Origin: Ichthyophthirius multifiliis
Taxonomy: Eukaryota > Ciliophora > Oligohymenophorea > Hymenostomatida
Assembly (NCBI RefSeq): GCF_000220395.1
Contig: NW_004086273.1
Location: 1 to 61,076, forward strand
Direction: 5' to 3'
Length of the DNA: 61,076 bases
The number at the start of each line of letters is the position of its first letter. Position 1 is the stretch's first letter. Below are positions 38,746-50,696 of the stretch, piece after piece. The position numbers and the translations under genes are program-made. The notes under the pieces are model-generated. The model was not told where the DNA came from and ran no database searches. It worked only from the letters and a program-made list of their open reading frames with translations.

Positions 38746-39381
38746 ATGAAATAATAAAGTTCTGTAAAAAATACTTTCATTTAATCAAATGAAAAGATAT
38801 TCAGTATAAATATTAATTAGAAAAGAAGATACAAAAGAATATCTACGGTAAAAAGATAATAGTTGATTGAAAAAGTATTTTTCAAAAACAAGAAAATAAA
38901 AATTGTAAAAAATTAAATATTTATATAATTAAATTTTTATTTTTTATTATATTAGGCTGCATAAGAATTAAAAATAAATTATTCTTCTGCTAAAACTATT
39001 CTTCATGTACACAGAAAAAAGTTTAGAAAATTTGAATAAAGCTAAAATTAATAATAAATTCAATGTTAAATTAAATCTATTGAATCCAATGGTAGTAATA
39101 GAAATATTGAAATATTTACTACATAGGGTGGTAGATTTATTAACAAAAAATAAAGATTATTTTTATAATAAAATATTATTTAAAAAAAAAATGCTGAAAA
39201 TAAATAAATGAATAATATTTAATCTAAAAATTAATCTCATATATTAATACCTTAATAACAATAGGTTTAATAATAATAACCATAGTATTTTTAAGCAAAC
39301 TACTAATATGTATTTATTCCTATTTTTATTTAATAATCTCCTTTATTAAAATAAAACATTAATAATTAATATTAATACTGA
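38746..39381 (+). CDS. Small Q/N-rich protein with helix-turn-helix-like domain
   Basis: Start ATG at 38746 (MKQQSSVKNTFIQSNEKIFS), stop TGA at 39379-39381. One phase-0 intron (GTAAAAAATT...TATATTAG, about 38903-38953) separates a basic N-terminal block, QKRRYKRISTVKRQQLIEKV, from AAQELKINYSSAKTILHVHR. The pattern 'RxxYKxI...RxxLI...IxxAAxxLxINYSxAKTI' is the arrangement of a small helical, DNA-binding-like domain seen in many ciliate and other protist proteins; the second part looks like a recognition helix. The C-terminal third is a low-complexity Q/N tail rich in TAA and TAG codons. Function unknown; a nuclear role is an inference. Confidence 0.6.
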
Positions 39382-40337
39382 TTTCCTTAAAAAAATATTA
39401 ATATTTAAAAAATTCTAATCTTTCATAATTAAAAAACATATAAAAAATAAGTTTAGTATTATTATTATATATTAGAAAAATGTTTAAAAAAATATATATA
39501 AATATATTATAAAAATCTTTAGTATATTTTTTACTTATTTTCTAATTAAAAAAAAATTAAATAGAAATATCTTAGTATATTATAATATAATATATAATTA
39601 TTTTATTTACATAGTATTTAAAATTTTTAATTATTTTTGCTTAGTAATATATTTTGATTTTCCCTTTATTTTTATTTTTATTTATATTTTATTTATATTT
39701 ATATTTTTTATTTTATTTTAATTTAATTTTTTTTTAAGTATTTAAAAATAAATTACGATTAATTTTATTTTTTATGTTATTATCTATTCTTTTTAATTAG
39801 ACAGAAATAATAATAATAAATAAAATTAGTATAGCATTTTTAATCCAGATGTAAACATATTTTATCAAGTTTATCTACTTATTATAAATACAGTAATTTT
39901 TTTATTCTTATTTCCTCTAAATATCTTAAATATATTTATAATTATATATTTAAAAGTATCTAAAATATTTTTTTCTTTCTTATTCACATGAGTTTTCTTC
40001 TTTATTATATTTATTATAGTTTTCTTTATTACATATATTATATTTTTCTTATTAACATAAATTTTCTATATAATTTGTAAAAACCATTTTTTGATAAAAT
40101 TTGTTTGCAATATTTTTATTAGAAAAAATATCTTTGTTATAAGAATCTTTTTTTAATAAATAATATATTTGAAATAATTTTTTTTAATAATACTATGGAT
40201 AAAAATATGTTAATTAAGTTTTTAAAATAGATATTAATACTATTAAAATTTAATTATAATTAATTAATAATTTTGTAATACTCATAATTATTAGTGAAAT
40301 AAGGAATTAAATATCTAGAATTTCAAATAATTTTAAG
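39382..40337. other. AT-rich intergenic stretch
   Basis: No coding block recognised. It is flanked by the 3' ends of two convergent genes, so it need not contain a promoter. Confidence 0.55.
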
Positions 40338-41654
40338 TCAATTTTAATTTTTTTTTGCGACTTTTTAAGGCCTTGTATGCATATTTAATTTTTTCTAATT
40401 ATACAAATTCTGGATAATTCTTATTATATTATTTTAGGAGTTATTCACTATTTTTTCAAGATAATACTATATTTAATTCTTTATTTTTTTTGAAAAGTTA
40501 TTTAGGTAAATAACTAAACATAATTTAATTTAATCTTTATCTAATACTATTTTTAGTTTATCTATTTCAAAAATTTTATTAACTATATATTCAATATCTA
40601 AATGTCCAACTGTATCAAACTTCGATTATTCATTTTTTTTCTTTTTTAATTTTTTTCTCACAACCACCTTTATTTTTAAAAAATTTTCGATTTATTTATT
40701 TTAAATTTTTTTATTAATTAATAATATTATTTTTCTCATATTTCAGTTTGCCTATTCTATATTATTTTATTATTTAATTTTACCAGCATTCTTTAACTTA
40801 TTTTTCCATTTACTAATTAAAATACAAACAATAGTCAATGATTAAAACTTCATTAATGCATCTAATATTAGCCATAAATTCTTATATTTTTAAGATTTTC
40901 TCAACTATCTCGTTTTTTTCTCTTTTCAGACCTTAAAACAATATTTATGAAGCTCTCGCTTTCACATGCTAAATAGCTATTTATCTTAGTAAAAAAAAAC
41001 TAATTAAGTCTTTAAAAATATGCCCAAAATCACTATAAATAGAAATATTTATCATATAATGCATAATATTTTTAATGAATACTAATGCAACTTTCTTGTG
41101 TTATTTAAAAAAGGTTTTTAAAATTTTAAGAATCTATATTTATTCTATAAAATAGACCGCAATTTTGTATTTTTTAGTTATTTATCGATTTCATCTTATG
41201 ATTTACATTGATTCTTATAATCATTTATACATTTTCTTACTTATAAATAGCAAAAGAATGTTATCATCTGAAAAATCATCATCAATATAAATTTCTTTAT
41301 AATAATATAAAAAATACTTATTTTCAAATTTTTATTTTTTAAAATATTCTTGTATGTTATCTGTTTAAAAATCAGAAAGCTAGTATTTTTTTGGGTCGTA
41401 AATCTATTAGTTTTTATATTTATTTGTATTCTTTTTTTCTTAATTACATATTTTATTCAAGTTTAGTTTGCTTACCTTTGTTTTTTATATTTGAGTGTTT
41501 ATGTGCTGTTCAAAATATGAATTTTGTAAAGCGAAAGCCAAATCAAATGCTTAATTGCTTATTTAGAATTTTCGGGATGAAGTAAAAAGGTATTTAGCAA
41601 ATATTATGATTAAAATTAAAATTGTTATATTTATTTAATATTGAGAGTAATCAT
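40338..41654 (-). CDS. Unknown protein, possibly a membrane or channel-related protein
   Basis: Candidate start ATG at 41654; first exon includes FLLHPENSKQAIKHLIWLSL and ends at a GTAAGC donor near 41477. Middle exons include QEYFKKQKFENKYFLYYYKE and YIDDDFSDDNILLLFISKKM. The last ~250 codons are one clear frame: ACESESFINIVLRSEKRKKR, QSKFDTVGHLDIEYIVNKIF and EIDKLKIVLDKDQIKLC, ending NMHTRPQKVAKKNQN at TGA 40340-40338. The segment EIDKLKIVL.xxDQIKL resembles cytosolic stretches of large ciliate-specific membrane protein families, but I cannot name a domain. The exon structure in the first half is uncertain and needs two or more introns. Confidence 0.5.
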
Positions 41655-42409
41655 CTTAATAAAGTTTTGTTATTGCTAAATTATTATAATTATATTTTAA
41701 AACAAAAGTATTCTGATTATATGAATCTGTTTCTTATATTTTGGTTGATATTTATTAAAAATTGTTTAGTTTGTTTTGAAATTTGTTAATTATAAAATGT
41801 TTTTTTAAATAATTATTTTTATCATTTGTTAATTATCTAAATATAATTATAAATTTTTGTATATATAAAAAAATTAATTGAATTTTAAATATTATAATTT
41901 TTTGTTAACAATATTAAAATCGAAATATTTTAATTATTAAAGTATTTTATAAATAAATGATATTAAGTAAATATAATAAAAATTATATTTATTTATAATA
42001 ATAAAAATAAATGTTTAATTATTACTTAAAAATCAATCAAAAAATTGATAAATTGAATTTTTTTTACCATTGATTTACATAAATATAAATAGCATTATTC
42101 TAAATATAATATAATTTTACTATAATATATTATGAATTAATATTATATTTATGAAATTAACTTATAATTAATAAAGAAATCTTATTTTATTATGCCAAAC
42201 TGTAAAAATAAATTATATTTTAATAATAAAATATTAAATAAATTTATTGCCATTTTGCTTTATATGATATTTTTTAATAATGTATATTTTCGAAAATATA
42301 TTTTTTAAATGATAAACATAAAATCAAAATATGTTTCTTTTTTAAATTATTAATGATATAAAAATGCAAGATTATTTATATATTAATATAAATACATAAT
42401 AAAATCTAT
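41655..42409. other. AT-rich intergenic stretch
   Basis: No coding block recognised on either strand. Confidence 0.55.
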
Positions 42410-42750
42410 TCAATCATCTTCCTCTTCACCTTCTTCTTCTTCTTCTGGTTCTTACCAATTTAATTTAGTTTTAAATTAAGAAATGAATTATGATTAAGTT
42501 TTAAGAACATTTTAAGCGCATACATCTAAAAATAATATATAATTTTATTTATAATTTGTTTATTATTATATTTTATTTTAAAAAAAAAACCAAAGCAATC
42601 TTGATCTTGTTTTGATAATAATTAGGTCTTGCTTGCGAAAATATTACAACTTAAAGCACATATTTTACTTAATTTTAAATTAAGTAAAAACTTATCTCTT
42701 ATTCTTATTTAATCTTATACTTCTTCAGTATATATTCTTTCTAATGACAT
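42410..42750 (-). CDS. Small Tim chaperone (Tim8/9/10/13 family)
   Basis: Intermembrane-space chaperone that escorts hydrophobic proteins to the TIM22 and SAM complexes. The spliced protein has 91 residues: start ATG at 42750 (MSLERIYTEEVQDQIRIRDK), twin CX3C motifs KICALSCN and DCFDVCAQ separated by 16 residues, the hallmark spacing of the family, and helices on both sides. One intron, 42526-42590 (65 bases, GTTTTTTTTT...TTTTTAG), falls between CF and DVC, inside the second CX3C; removing it gives exactly 92 codons including TGA at 42412-42410. Unusual: the protein ends in a strongly acidic tail, QEPEEEEEGEEEDD, which is not typical of small Tims. Which subfamily it belongs to cannot be decided by eye. 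Confidence 0.85.
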
Positions 42751-43293
42751 TTTTAATTTTTTTTGTTTAATTTAATTTTTTTCCTCTTTTTGTAATTTTA
42801 TTTTTGATTGAATATAAATTATTAAAATATTAGATTTTTTATTTTTATTAATAAATATAATTATATATGTGTTGAAATTTATTAAATCATAAAAAAATTA
42901 TGTTTTTTTACATTTTATAGTATAATATTTTATTTTAAAAGTATTAAATATCTAAATTATTTGTTTTTAGTCTATTAAATTTTAATTGCTATTTTTAAAG
43001 ATTTTTTTTACATGTAAATCCTCAAGATAAAAATAAATAAAAAAATTAAATTAGTAAAAATATAGTTGAGTTATTGATAGAATATTTAAATATATTTGCA
43101 AACAAATTTATTAAAATTATATACTATTTAATAAAAATTATGTAAATAAGTATATATAAAAACACATATATATATTTATATATTAAAAAAAAATTATAAT
43201 ATGTTTTTTTGAAATCAAATAAATTAATAGGATTTAAAATAACAATGGATTTTTATAATATTTTATTTTCAATTAATTTAATTTTTTTAATTT
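42751..43293. other. AT-rich gap between small Tim and LETM1 genes
   Basis: No coding texture. Two genes for inner-membrane or intermembrane-space mitochondrial proteins flank it on the same strand, with the small Tim promoter inside the gap. Confidence 0.45.
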
Positions 43294-44103
43294 TCATTTA
43301 AACAATAGCATATAAATTATTTAATTATCATCAAAACTTTATTTAGAACAGATTTATATCCAATCATATATTAAAGTATTTCTTAAAATTTTAAAACTAT
43401 TTTTATTTTAAAGTCCTCTATCTTTTAAAAACTCATCAATACTTTTTTCTGTAATTGTATCGTATCCATGAAAAACAAAAGAAATGTCTTATTTTTTTAT
43501 AAACTTAATTTACTTTTATATTTAATATTTTAATGTCTCACATTTTATAAATTCTAAAATTCTTCCTATTCTATTTATTCTTAATATTTTTTATATTGTA
43601 TTTGTACCTGTTATATATTACATACAAAGAAATTTACATATGTTTTCAAGTTCTTAAGAATCGAAATCCAAATAATTTAATTTTATATTGTTTAAGTTTT
43701 ATAAAAATATATCTCTTTATAGTAATTAAGGATTATATTTTTTTAAAAGTTAAACTAAGTATTTATGTGCCTCATCTTACTATGTTTCAAACTGCTCTTT
43801 TTTTATTTCATGGCCTAATGCAAAATATTAAGGAATTGAATTTGGAAATAAATATAAATAAGCGGGTAATAATAAGCTAGAACCTGGAATAATAATAAAA
43901 AATGAAAAGGGAAGCAATTTAAATAAATTAGATTTTATTTTTTATTCTTCTTTTAATTAAAGAGGATCAAGTTTTTGATTCTTTTTAATTTTTATAAAAT
44001 GAATTAATCTATGTGTACTTTAATAAGATTAAACACATCCTCTTATAAATAATTTTATTTAATTAAATAAATTTTATTTGTATTTTTAAAATTAAAAATA
44101 CAT
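43294..44103 (-). CDS. LETM1-like mitochondrial cation exchanger, minimal form
   Basis: LETM1 proteins sit in the mitochondrial inner membrane and exchange K+ or Ca2+ for protons; they also bind ribosomes. Start ATG at 44103 (MYFQFQKYKQN). The membrane segment and its sequel match well: LFKLLPFSFFIIIPGSSLLL, PAYLYLFPNSIPQYFA, corresponding to VPFAEFLLPxxLKLFPNxLPSxF of animals. The LETM1 domain follows: LDFDSQELENICKFLCMQYI then TGTNTI, matching LxRPQLxALCKLLxLQxxGTN. One intron near 43490-43565 leads to SFVFHGYDTITEKSIDEFLK, DRGLQNKN, and TGA at 43296-43294. Only about 230 residues: there is no EF-hand or long coiled coil, so it is much shorter than the animal protein (about 740) and resembles the core-only forms. 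No obvious long targeting peptide is seen, so a 5' exon may be missing. Confidence 0.82.
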
Positions 44104-45950
44104 TTATAAATAATTATAATATAGTTTTATGAATTAACTAATTAAAATATGATAAAAGCTAATTAATTTTTTTTAAAAAAAAAAAAAAATTAATATTTTA
44201 AAATATATATTCATAAAAAAAATTAATTTATAATATTAAATAAATGCAAGTAAAATATTTAAAAAATAAAAATAAGTTATATTTAATTCACATATTTATA
44301 AATTTAAATAATTATAAAAATAATAATTAATAATAAAAATAATTTTTTTTTTAATTAATATATAACATAAAAATAATTTAATTTGTATTTTTATTATATT
44401 TTATGTTTTATATATTATATTATTAAATTAAATGTATTTATGTTAATATTTTTATTTAAAAATAAATAGCTCTTAATTATTTATTATTTACTAAATTTTA
44501 GTTTTTTATATATAAAATTATATATTTTATATTTTGGTTTTTATTATGAATATTATTTGTATTTATTCAAATATATTAAAAAAAAAGTGAAGAAATATTA
44601 ATTCTAATATAAATATTTCTAAAATTTGTATTTCAAATAATTCAAAGTTTTTAAGTATTATTTATTATCTAATAATTTTTTTTTTTTAATCAAAATACTA
44701 TTTAATATTAACTGAATTCTAATTATTTAAGTTTAATAATCTTTAAAAATCGCAATATTTTTAAAACTAATTCATATTTTCAGATTTTTTTAGTATTATG
44801 CGACTAATAGAATAAATGAAGATAGTTTTTATCCAAAACCAAATCAAAGTGTTTAAAATAATTAACACTAATACATTATAATTTAATACATGATAAAGTT
44901 TCTCATAAATCCAATTAAATAATGAAAATATAAAGACCTATCAATTAAATTCAAAAGGAAAATATTTAAAATTGCAAAAGTTGAAAAAAAGACTATTTTA
45001 TTAATAGTCGAATATTTAGATATATTTATCTATAAGATTTTTTAAATACTATTCCTTATAGTACTTTTAATAATAATTTCTTGAAAAAAAATAACTTTAG
45101 CACATTTTACTAAATCCTATAAGTAGCTATATTATTTTTAATAAATATATTAATAAAAATAAAATCATTTTTTTTTTGAGAATATTTAATAATGGTAAAG
45201 AAGTAAATAATATACAATTATTTACAGAATTAATTACTTTGTGATTCAATTTTTATTATGTAGTTTGATTATTTATATTATTATTTAACGTAAAGTATAA
45301 ATACAATTTTTACGTTTTATATTTTTTTTGCTTTAATTTATTTAATTATTACCAAATTAGAATTTTTAATTAATAAAATGATTTTACAAATAACACATTT
45401 TACTCAACTTTTTATCTCATATTTTTAGATTATTATTACTGTTATTGTGCCTTATAACTTGTAAAATTAGACTTGAATATAAATAAAAATATTATGAATA
45501 TTAAAATTTGGACTCATTTAAATTAATATTATTTTGTTTTTGGTACTATTATAACTGTAGGATATTGAAATATTAACCCTTATAATGATTATGAGATGGT
45601 CTTATGTTTGTTTATTATTTTTATAGTTTGTTTCCTTTGCTTTTGTGTACACTTTAAATAGTATAGGATATATATTTAATGATTTCTAAATAAAGTTAAA
45701 ATAAAGAAAATAAAATATAAAAGTAATTTGGAATAAAACTTCTATAAGAAATACAGTAGATTAAAAAACTTTAAATAAAAATATTTAATTTTAAAAAGAA
45801 AAAATATATATTTTATTGTATAATTAAATATATATATTTTTTTTGTAAAAATATATTTATAAATTATTATAATAATAAATTTTTTCTAAATTATTAAATC
45901 CTAAATATAAATACTAATGTTTTTTTTTAATCAATTGTTAAATTTTTAAA
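44104..45950. other. Long AT-rich stretch with one weak coding patch
   Basis: Mostly AT noise. Around 44780-45010 on the plus strand the composition is slightly richer: YATNRINEDSFYPKPNQSVQ in one frame and NNENIKTYQLNSKGKYLKLQ in another. No continuous gene could be drawn, and no family is recognised. A small unrecognised gene or an old remnant is possible. Confidence 0.35.
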
Positions 45951-46072
45951 TCATTCTAAATTAAATTTAAAATTGAATCCCCTTTTTATTATCTCGTATA
46001 ACATAGTATTTTCCATATTTGCATAAACAGAATTGTTATTAACATTATCATATATTTCTATAGATGGTTTTC

Positions 46073-46137
<65 letters not shown>

Positions 46138-48009
46138 TAAAAGAATTTTAATTCTTTACTTAAATTCCACTTAATATTTTTAATTCTTATGTTCAATTTA
46201 AAAATTAAATTTTTGACGTCTATATTATTCTAAATTTTCTATTGAAAATTCCTCGAAAGAATCAATTGATATTTATTACTCGTTTTAAAATTGTAAATCT
46301 ACTTAGTTTCTATTTTTTATATTTTATATTTATACGTTTTATTAAACTATTTCTTCGATAGTTTTTTTATTGTTTATAATATTTTTAAGTATAGTATAAA
46401 ATTAATTGAAATTAAGGACTATTTTTGCATTTCCTTTTAAACTCTTATTTTTTAATAATATTTAAGCTGAACTTTTATTTTATTTAAAAAAATAAAATAT
46501 AAATAATTTTTAATAAATACCAAAATGTAGCTGTATAATATAGATTATTATAAGAAAAACTTTATTTATAAACTTTATTTTATAATATTTATTCATTAAA
46601 TTGTTTAATTGCTTTTTTTTTTTTGGTATATAATTTTATAATTTTTTGTTTTATTTTTTGCTTACAATCTTCAATTAACAATATAGGAAAAGCTTATTTT
46701 TATTCATCATATTAAGTATATTTTATTTTATAATTACTACTTTCTTTATTTTAAGTTTAAACTTCATATTATTATTAGATTTGAATATCTACATTGTCTT
46801 CATAACTTTAATATTAAATTTAATTGATATTATTTTTTTATATGTATTTTTGGCTTGGTAATTTTTCATTTTATGCTTTGAAATTTAAATATTCTTCATA
46901 AGAAAAGTATGAAAGCTTTAAAAAAAAATATATAAAATAATTTAACAAAAAAAATTACTATCTATTTTTAATCTTAGAAATTAAATTTAAGTAATTAGAT
47001 AATTTGATGTTTATTTAAAAAAAACTTTTGCGAATAATCATTTTCTTAAATGTAAAATTCTAAATAAGGAAATATAACATTAAGCTCATTCTCTTCTGTT
47101 TAAATTTAAATTTATTCAGGAAATTACTCATTTATATTATTATTTTCATCTTAATTTGGGAGTAATTATGAAAATGCTTAGAAATCAAAAATAAATGAAT
47201 TATGTTTTATATTTGTACAAAATTTAAATAAATCTAATATTTCATGTAAATTAAAATTATCAATTAAATAAAATAAATCAGAAAAATTTAAATATTCTTC
47301 AATTTCTTCACCTTCATGTTCAACTTTAATTGATTTGAAAATAATTTATAAGTCAAATTATTATTTATATATAGTTTATAATTCAAACTAAATCCTATTA
47401 TCAATTTGTTCCATATTTTTTTTTGCTCTGGTTTTCGCCTATTTTTAATTGCCATTTTTTAAAAAAAATTCTTTATAATATTGTAATCTTTTATTTTATT
47501 TATCTTTTTCTCCAAATTTTTGCTTTTATGATATTTTTGTAATGTCTCTAAATGGTCTTTTTTAAAATAATAATTATCTTTTATTTTTAAAAAATTATAC
47601 CTATCACATAAATTTCCAAAATTTCTTGAAGTATAATCAAAATCTTAAAATATTGACTCTTTTTTTAATATATAATAAATTTTATATTTTCTTAGTATTT
47701 AATTTAACATCTAGGAACATCTAAAGGAGAAATATTAAAATCTATTTATTCAAAACCTCCTTTTGTTACATGTTTATTTGATCTTTGTGATCTTTTATGT
47801 TTTTTGAAAAAAAAGAAAGTTTATTTTTAGAAGTTTCATAAAAAATTTGTTTTTATATTTTTTAAAAAAGTATATTTTCATCCAATTTTTAGTTACTTTT
47901 GTGAGTTAATCATAAAATTTCGATAAGATGAAGATTCTAATAACTTTTTAGTTTATTTTAGTACATCCAATAATTATGAAGAATTGTGAATAAAATCTTA
48001 ATTTTACAT
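45951..48009 (-). CDS. Q-rich protein of unknown function
   Basis: Candidate start ATG at 48009 (MQNQDFIHNSSQLLDVLKQT) and stop TGA at 45953-45951. After NFMINSQK comes a basic block, KRSQRSNKHVTKGGFEQI followed by DFNISPLDVPRC, which looks like a conserved motif but which I do not recognise. An alternative start is the internal ATG at 47414 (MEQIDNRIQFELQ), from which one clear frame runs SIKVEHEGEEIEEYLNFSDL, NFNLHEILDLFKFC, NVIFPYLEFYIQENDY. Further exons hold LSYFSYEEYLNFKAQNEKLP, IKLYTKKKKAIKQFNEQ and the C terminus NVNNNSVYANMENTMLYEII ending KRGFNFKFNLE. An intron with a long (AT)n tract covers about 46075-46140. Whether the 48009 block and the 47414 block belong to one gene is not certain. 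Confidence 0.5.
46079..46134. repeat. (AT)n tract in intron
   Basis: About 28 AT units in the last intron of the Q-rich gene on the minus strand. Confidence 0.8.
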
Positions 48010-48414
48010 TTTTTTGATATCGTTATTAAATGTTAAAAATATAATTTTTAATAAAATAAAATTTTTTTGGAAATTATTATATTTTTGTGTTTTTTTATAT
48101 TTGCAATAAAATTAAATAATAAATATTTTAATTAATTATTATAAAAAAAAATATAGATAAGAATATTAATTTTGTAATTATATTTTTATATAATAAACAA
48201 AGTTTATTTTATAAATAAATTTATTTAAATATATTTTTGTATGTAAAAAGTTTTTTATATAAAATAAATACTTAAATATTTTAAATAAATAACTCATACA
48301 GTAAACAAAAGCTTATTTATATTATGCTATTTTTTTTTTAATAAAATTTATTTTAATATATTAATATATTTAATAATTTTAAAATATTGGCTATAAATAA
48401 ATAAATTCAATCCT

Positions 48415-49023
48415 TCATATTAAAGTATGAAAATACTTTTGATGTCTTTATTTCACTTTTAAATAGTTTTTAATTAATATGTTAAAAAAAATTTTGGTAT
48501 TTTTATTTATTCTCTTTATAGCTTTTTGTAATGCTTTAGAAGTTTCATTTTAATTAAATCATAAATAATTTAGGCTGTTAGGAGTATAGGCATTAATAAT
48601 GCAAAAACTTTTTTTCGGTAATTGTTTTTGTTAATAATTATTTTCTCCTAATAATATTTAACATTATTTAAAATCAAAAAATTTATAAATGTAATCTTAC
48701 TCTTCATTTTTATTATTTTTTAATTTATGTATATTTATATTTTAATTAGAACTATAATTATTCACATCTTCATTTTATTTAAGAAATTAAAATTTTATTT
48801 AATTAATTCTATTTTAAATTTTATTGATTTTTATATTTTTAAGTTAAAGAATTTTATTATTATGAATTTTTTAATCACTAATTTACGTTAATTTTTAAAA
48901 ATATTTTTCTTTATATTCATTTTTTTCTTTATCTTGCTTTTTTAACATTTTATAATATTTATGATTTTCAAAATGTAGAGTAAATTTTATTGACTTTTAA
49001 TTATTTTTACTGAAATTCTCCAT
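48415..49023 (-). CDS. Small basic protein of unknown function with an in-frame TGA
   Basis: From ATG at 49023 (MENFSKNNQKSIKFTLHFEN) an intronless frame of 154 codons reads HKYYKMLKKQDKEKNEYKEK, NNKNEEQDYIYKFFDFKQCQ and KKSFCIINAYTPNSLNYL before TGA at 48561-48559. In the same frame, without a break, coding-like sequence continues for 47 more codons after this TGA (FNQNETSKALQKAIKRINKN, VKQRHQKYFHTLI) to a second TGA at 48417-48415. The first part alone may be the gene. The continuation could mean readthrough, recoding (TGA is selenocysteine in some ciliate mRNAs), a recent stop mutation, or a short unrecognised intron. An antisense ORF starting MLKKILVFLFILFIAFCNAL looks like a signal peptide but is probably a shadow. 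No family recognised. Confidence 0.5.
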
Positions 49024-49596
49024 CAAATTATTATCAACTTCTTTGTTTATTTAAGTTTAAAACACATAATAATACTAAACTTTATTTTTTTCAAATTTTT
49101 AAATAAAAATCTAAAGATGAACTTGTCTATAAATTTAATTTAAAAATAAATAGTTAATCATTATAAGCGTAAATACAAACTTTTTTTCTTAATAAATTTA
49201 TTTTCTTTAACTAAATGATGTTTAATTTAATTCATATTTTATTCTAATATTTTTTTAAAAATTTATTAATTCTTAATAGGTAAAAAAATTAAATTATTTA
49301 TAAATAATTTTTAATATATATTATATATATTTAATAAATATTTTTTTTAATATTTTTTTATTAAAATTTCATATTAAATATACTTATATTTTATATATTT
49401 AATTGTATGTCTAATGCATATTTAATTATCTATTTATTTACTTGTATTTATAATATATTAAAAATTAAATATTAACTTTAAAGCATGGTTATGAACAAAA
49501 TTTAAACATACAATGCTTTACGATAAATATTTTATTTACCTTATTTTATTTTACCTCTAAAACAATTCGTGCACGTCAAAATTTTATCTGATAAAA
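49024..49596. other. AT-rich intergenic stretch
   Basis: No coding block recognised. It lies between a minus-strand gene start and doubtful plus-strand ORFs. Confidence 0.5.
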
Positions 49597-50200
49597 ATGG
49601 CTTATAAAATATTGTTTTTCACTATGATGTTGTGTTTTTGGTATTTAAAAAACAATATCTAATCTATTAGAAGAATAATTTATGTCAAGTAAAAATCTAA
49701 TTTTATATTTAATTATATTAAATATTAAGGCTAACTAAAAAAATTGAGATAAAAAAGAGCCTTTTTAAAATGAGTGAAGCTGAACAAAAAAAAATATAAA
49801 TATCTAAATATCTAAATTAATAAAGAAAATTTAAAAATAATAAAAATAAAAAGAAACAAAATTAATTATTTATAATTATAATGATTATATGAAAACTTAA
49901 AAATATGGAAACTGAAAAAATTATAGAGATAGAATTAAATTAAGAAGATTAACAGAAACATATAAAATTTAAGAACTTTAAAATCTTTTGTAATTTAAAA
50001 TATCAAAAAACATTAAAAACTATAAAAAATTATTTAATATTATTTAAATTAATAAAAATGAATAAAATAAAACTTTCGATTAATTTACTTAATAAACTAT
50101 AGAAAATTCAAAGATATAAACTCCTTATAGATAATGAAGAAATAATTTATAAAAAAATATTAACATTTATAATTATATTTTAAATATTATTTTAATTTAT
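49597..50200 (+). CDS. Cluster of three short ORFs, doubtful gene
   Basis: Three plus-strand ciliate-code ORFs follow one another. 49597-49773 begins MAYKILFFTMMLCFWYLKNN, hydrophobic like a signal peptide. 49770-49892 begins MSEAEQKKIQISKYLNQQRK; its ATG overlaps the TGA of the first. The third starts at 49905 (METEKIIEIELNQEDQQKHI) and stays open far beyond 50200, but its residue mix degrades to AT noise there and overlaps an antisense WD40 gene. The third has the best coding texture. They may be exons of one small lysine-rich protein; no GT..AG joins that keep the frame were found. No homologue recognised. Confidence 0.28.
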
Positions 50201-50696
50201 ATTTATAAGAAAAGTGAAAGGAAAAATTATATTTTTATATTTTAGAAGAAAAAAATTTAATATAAAATAAAATAAAAAAAAAAATTTTAATGTAAAATAA
50301 AAAATAAAAAAAAAATATTTTTTTTTCTTTTATAAACAAATAAAATAAAGTAAAATACATTAATAAAAATAAAATTTAATAGTTTCAATTAAAAATAGAA
50401 AGAAATAACAAATATAAAATATGCTAATTTCAATAAATGAAATTTAATTTATTTCAAAAAACCAGAAAACAAATATTAGTTTTTATATATTAATTTAAAA
50501 TATAAAGAAAAAATTGTTTAATTATATAATAGAAATAATTTAAAAATATAAAAATTTTATTTAAAAAAACTATAATATATAAATAAAATTCTAAAAAAAT
50601 ATATAATATTTATATGAATAAAATATTAATTAATTAAATATTGAAAAAATATTAATTTTCGTTAGAAACTCTATAAGGATTAAATATTTTTTTTTT

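Noticed and set aside
43596-43880. Plus-strand 94-residue ORF
   Set aside because: Antisense shadow of the LETM1 domain.
48480-48870. Plus-strand ORF starting MLKKILVFLFILFIAFCNAL, like a secreted protein
   Set aside because: The opposite strand has a longer, more varied coding frame over the same bases; the signal-peptide look can come from the complement of Lys/Asn codons.
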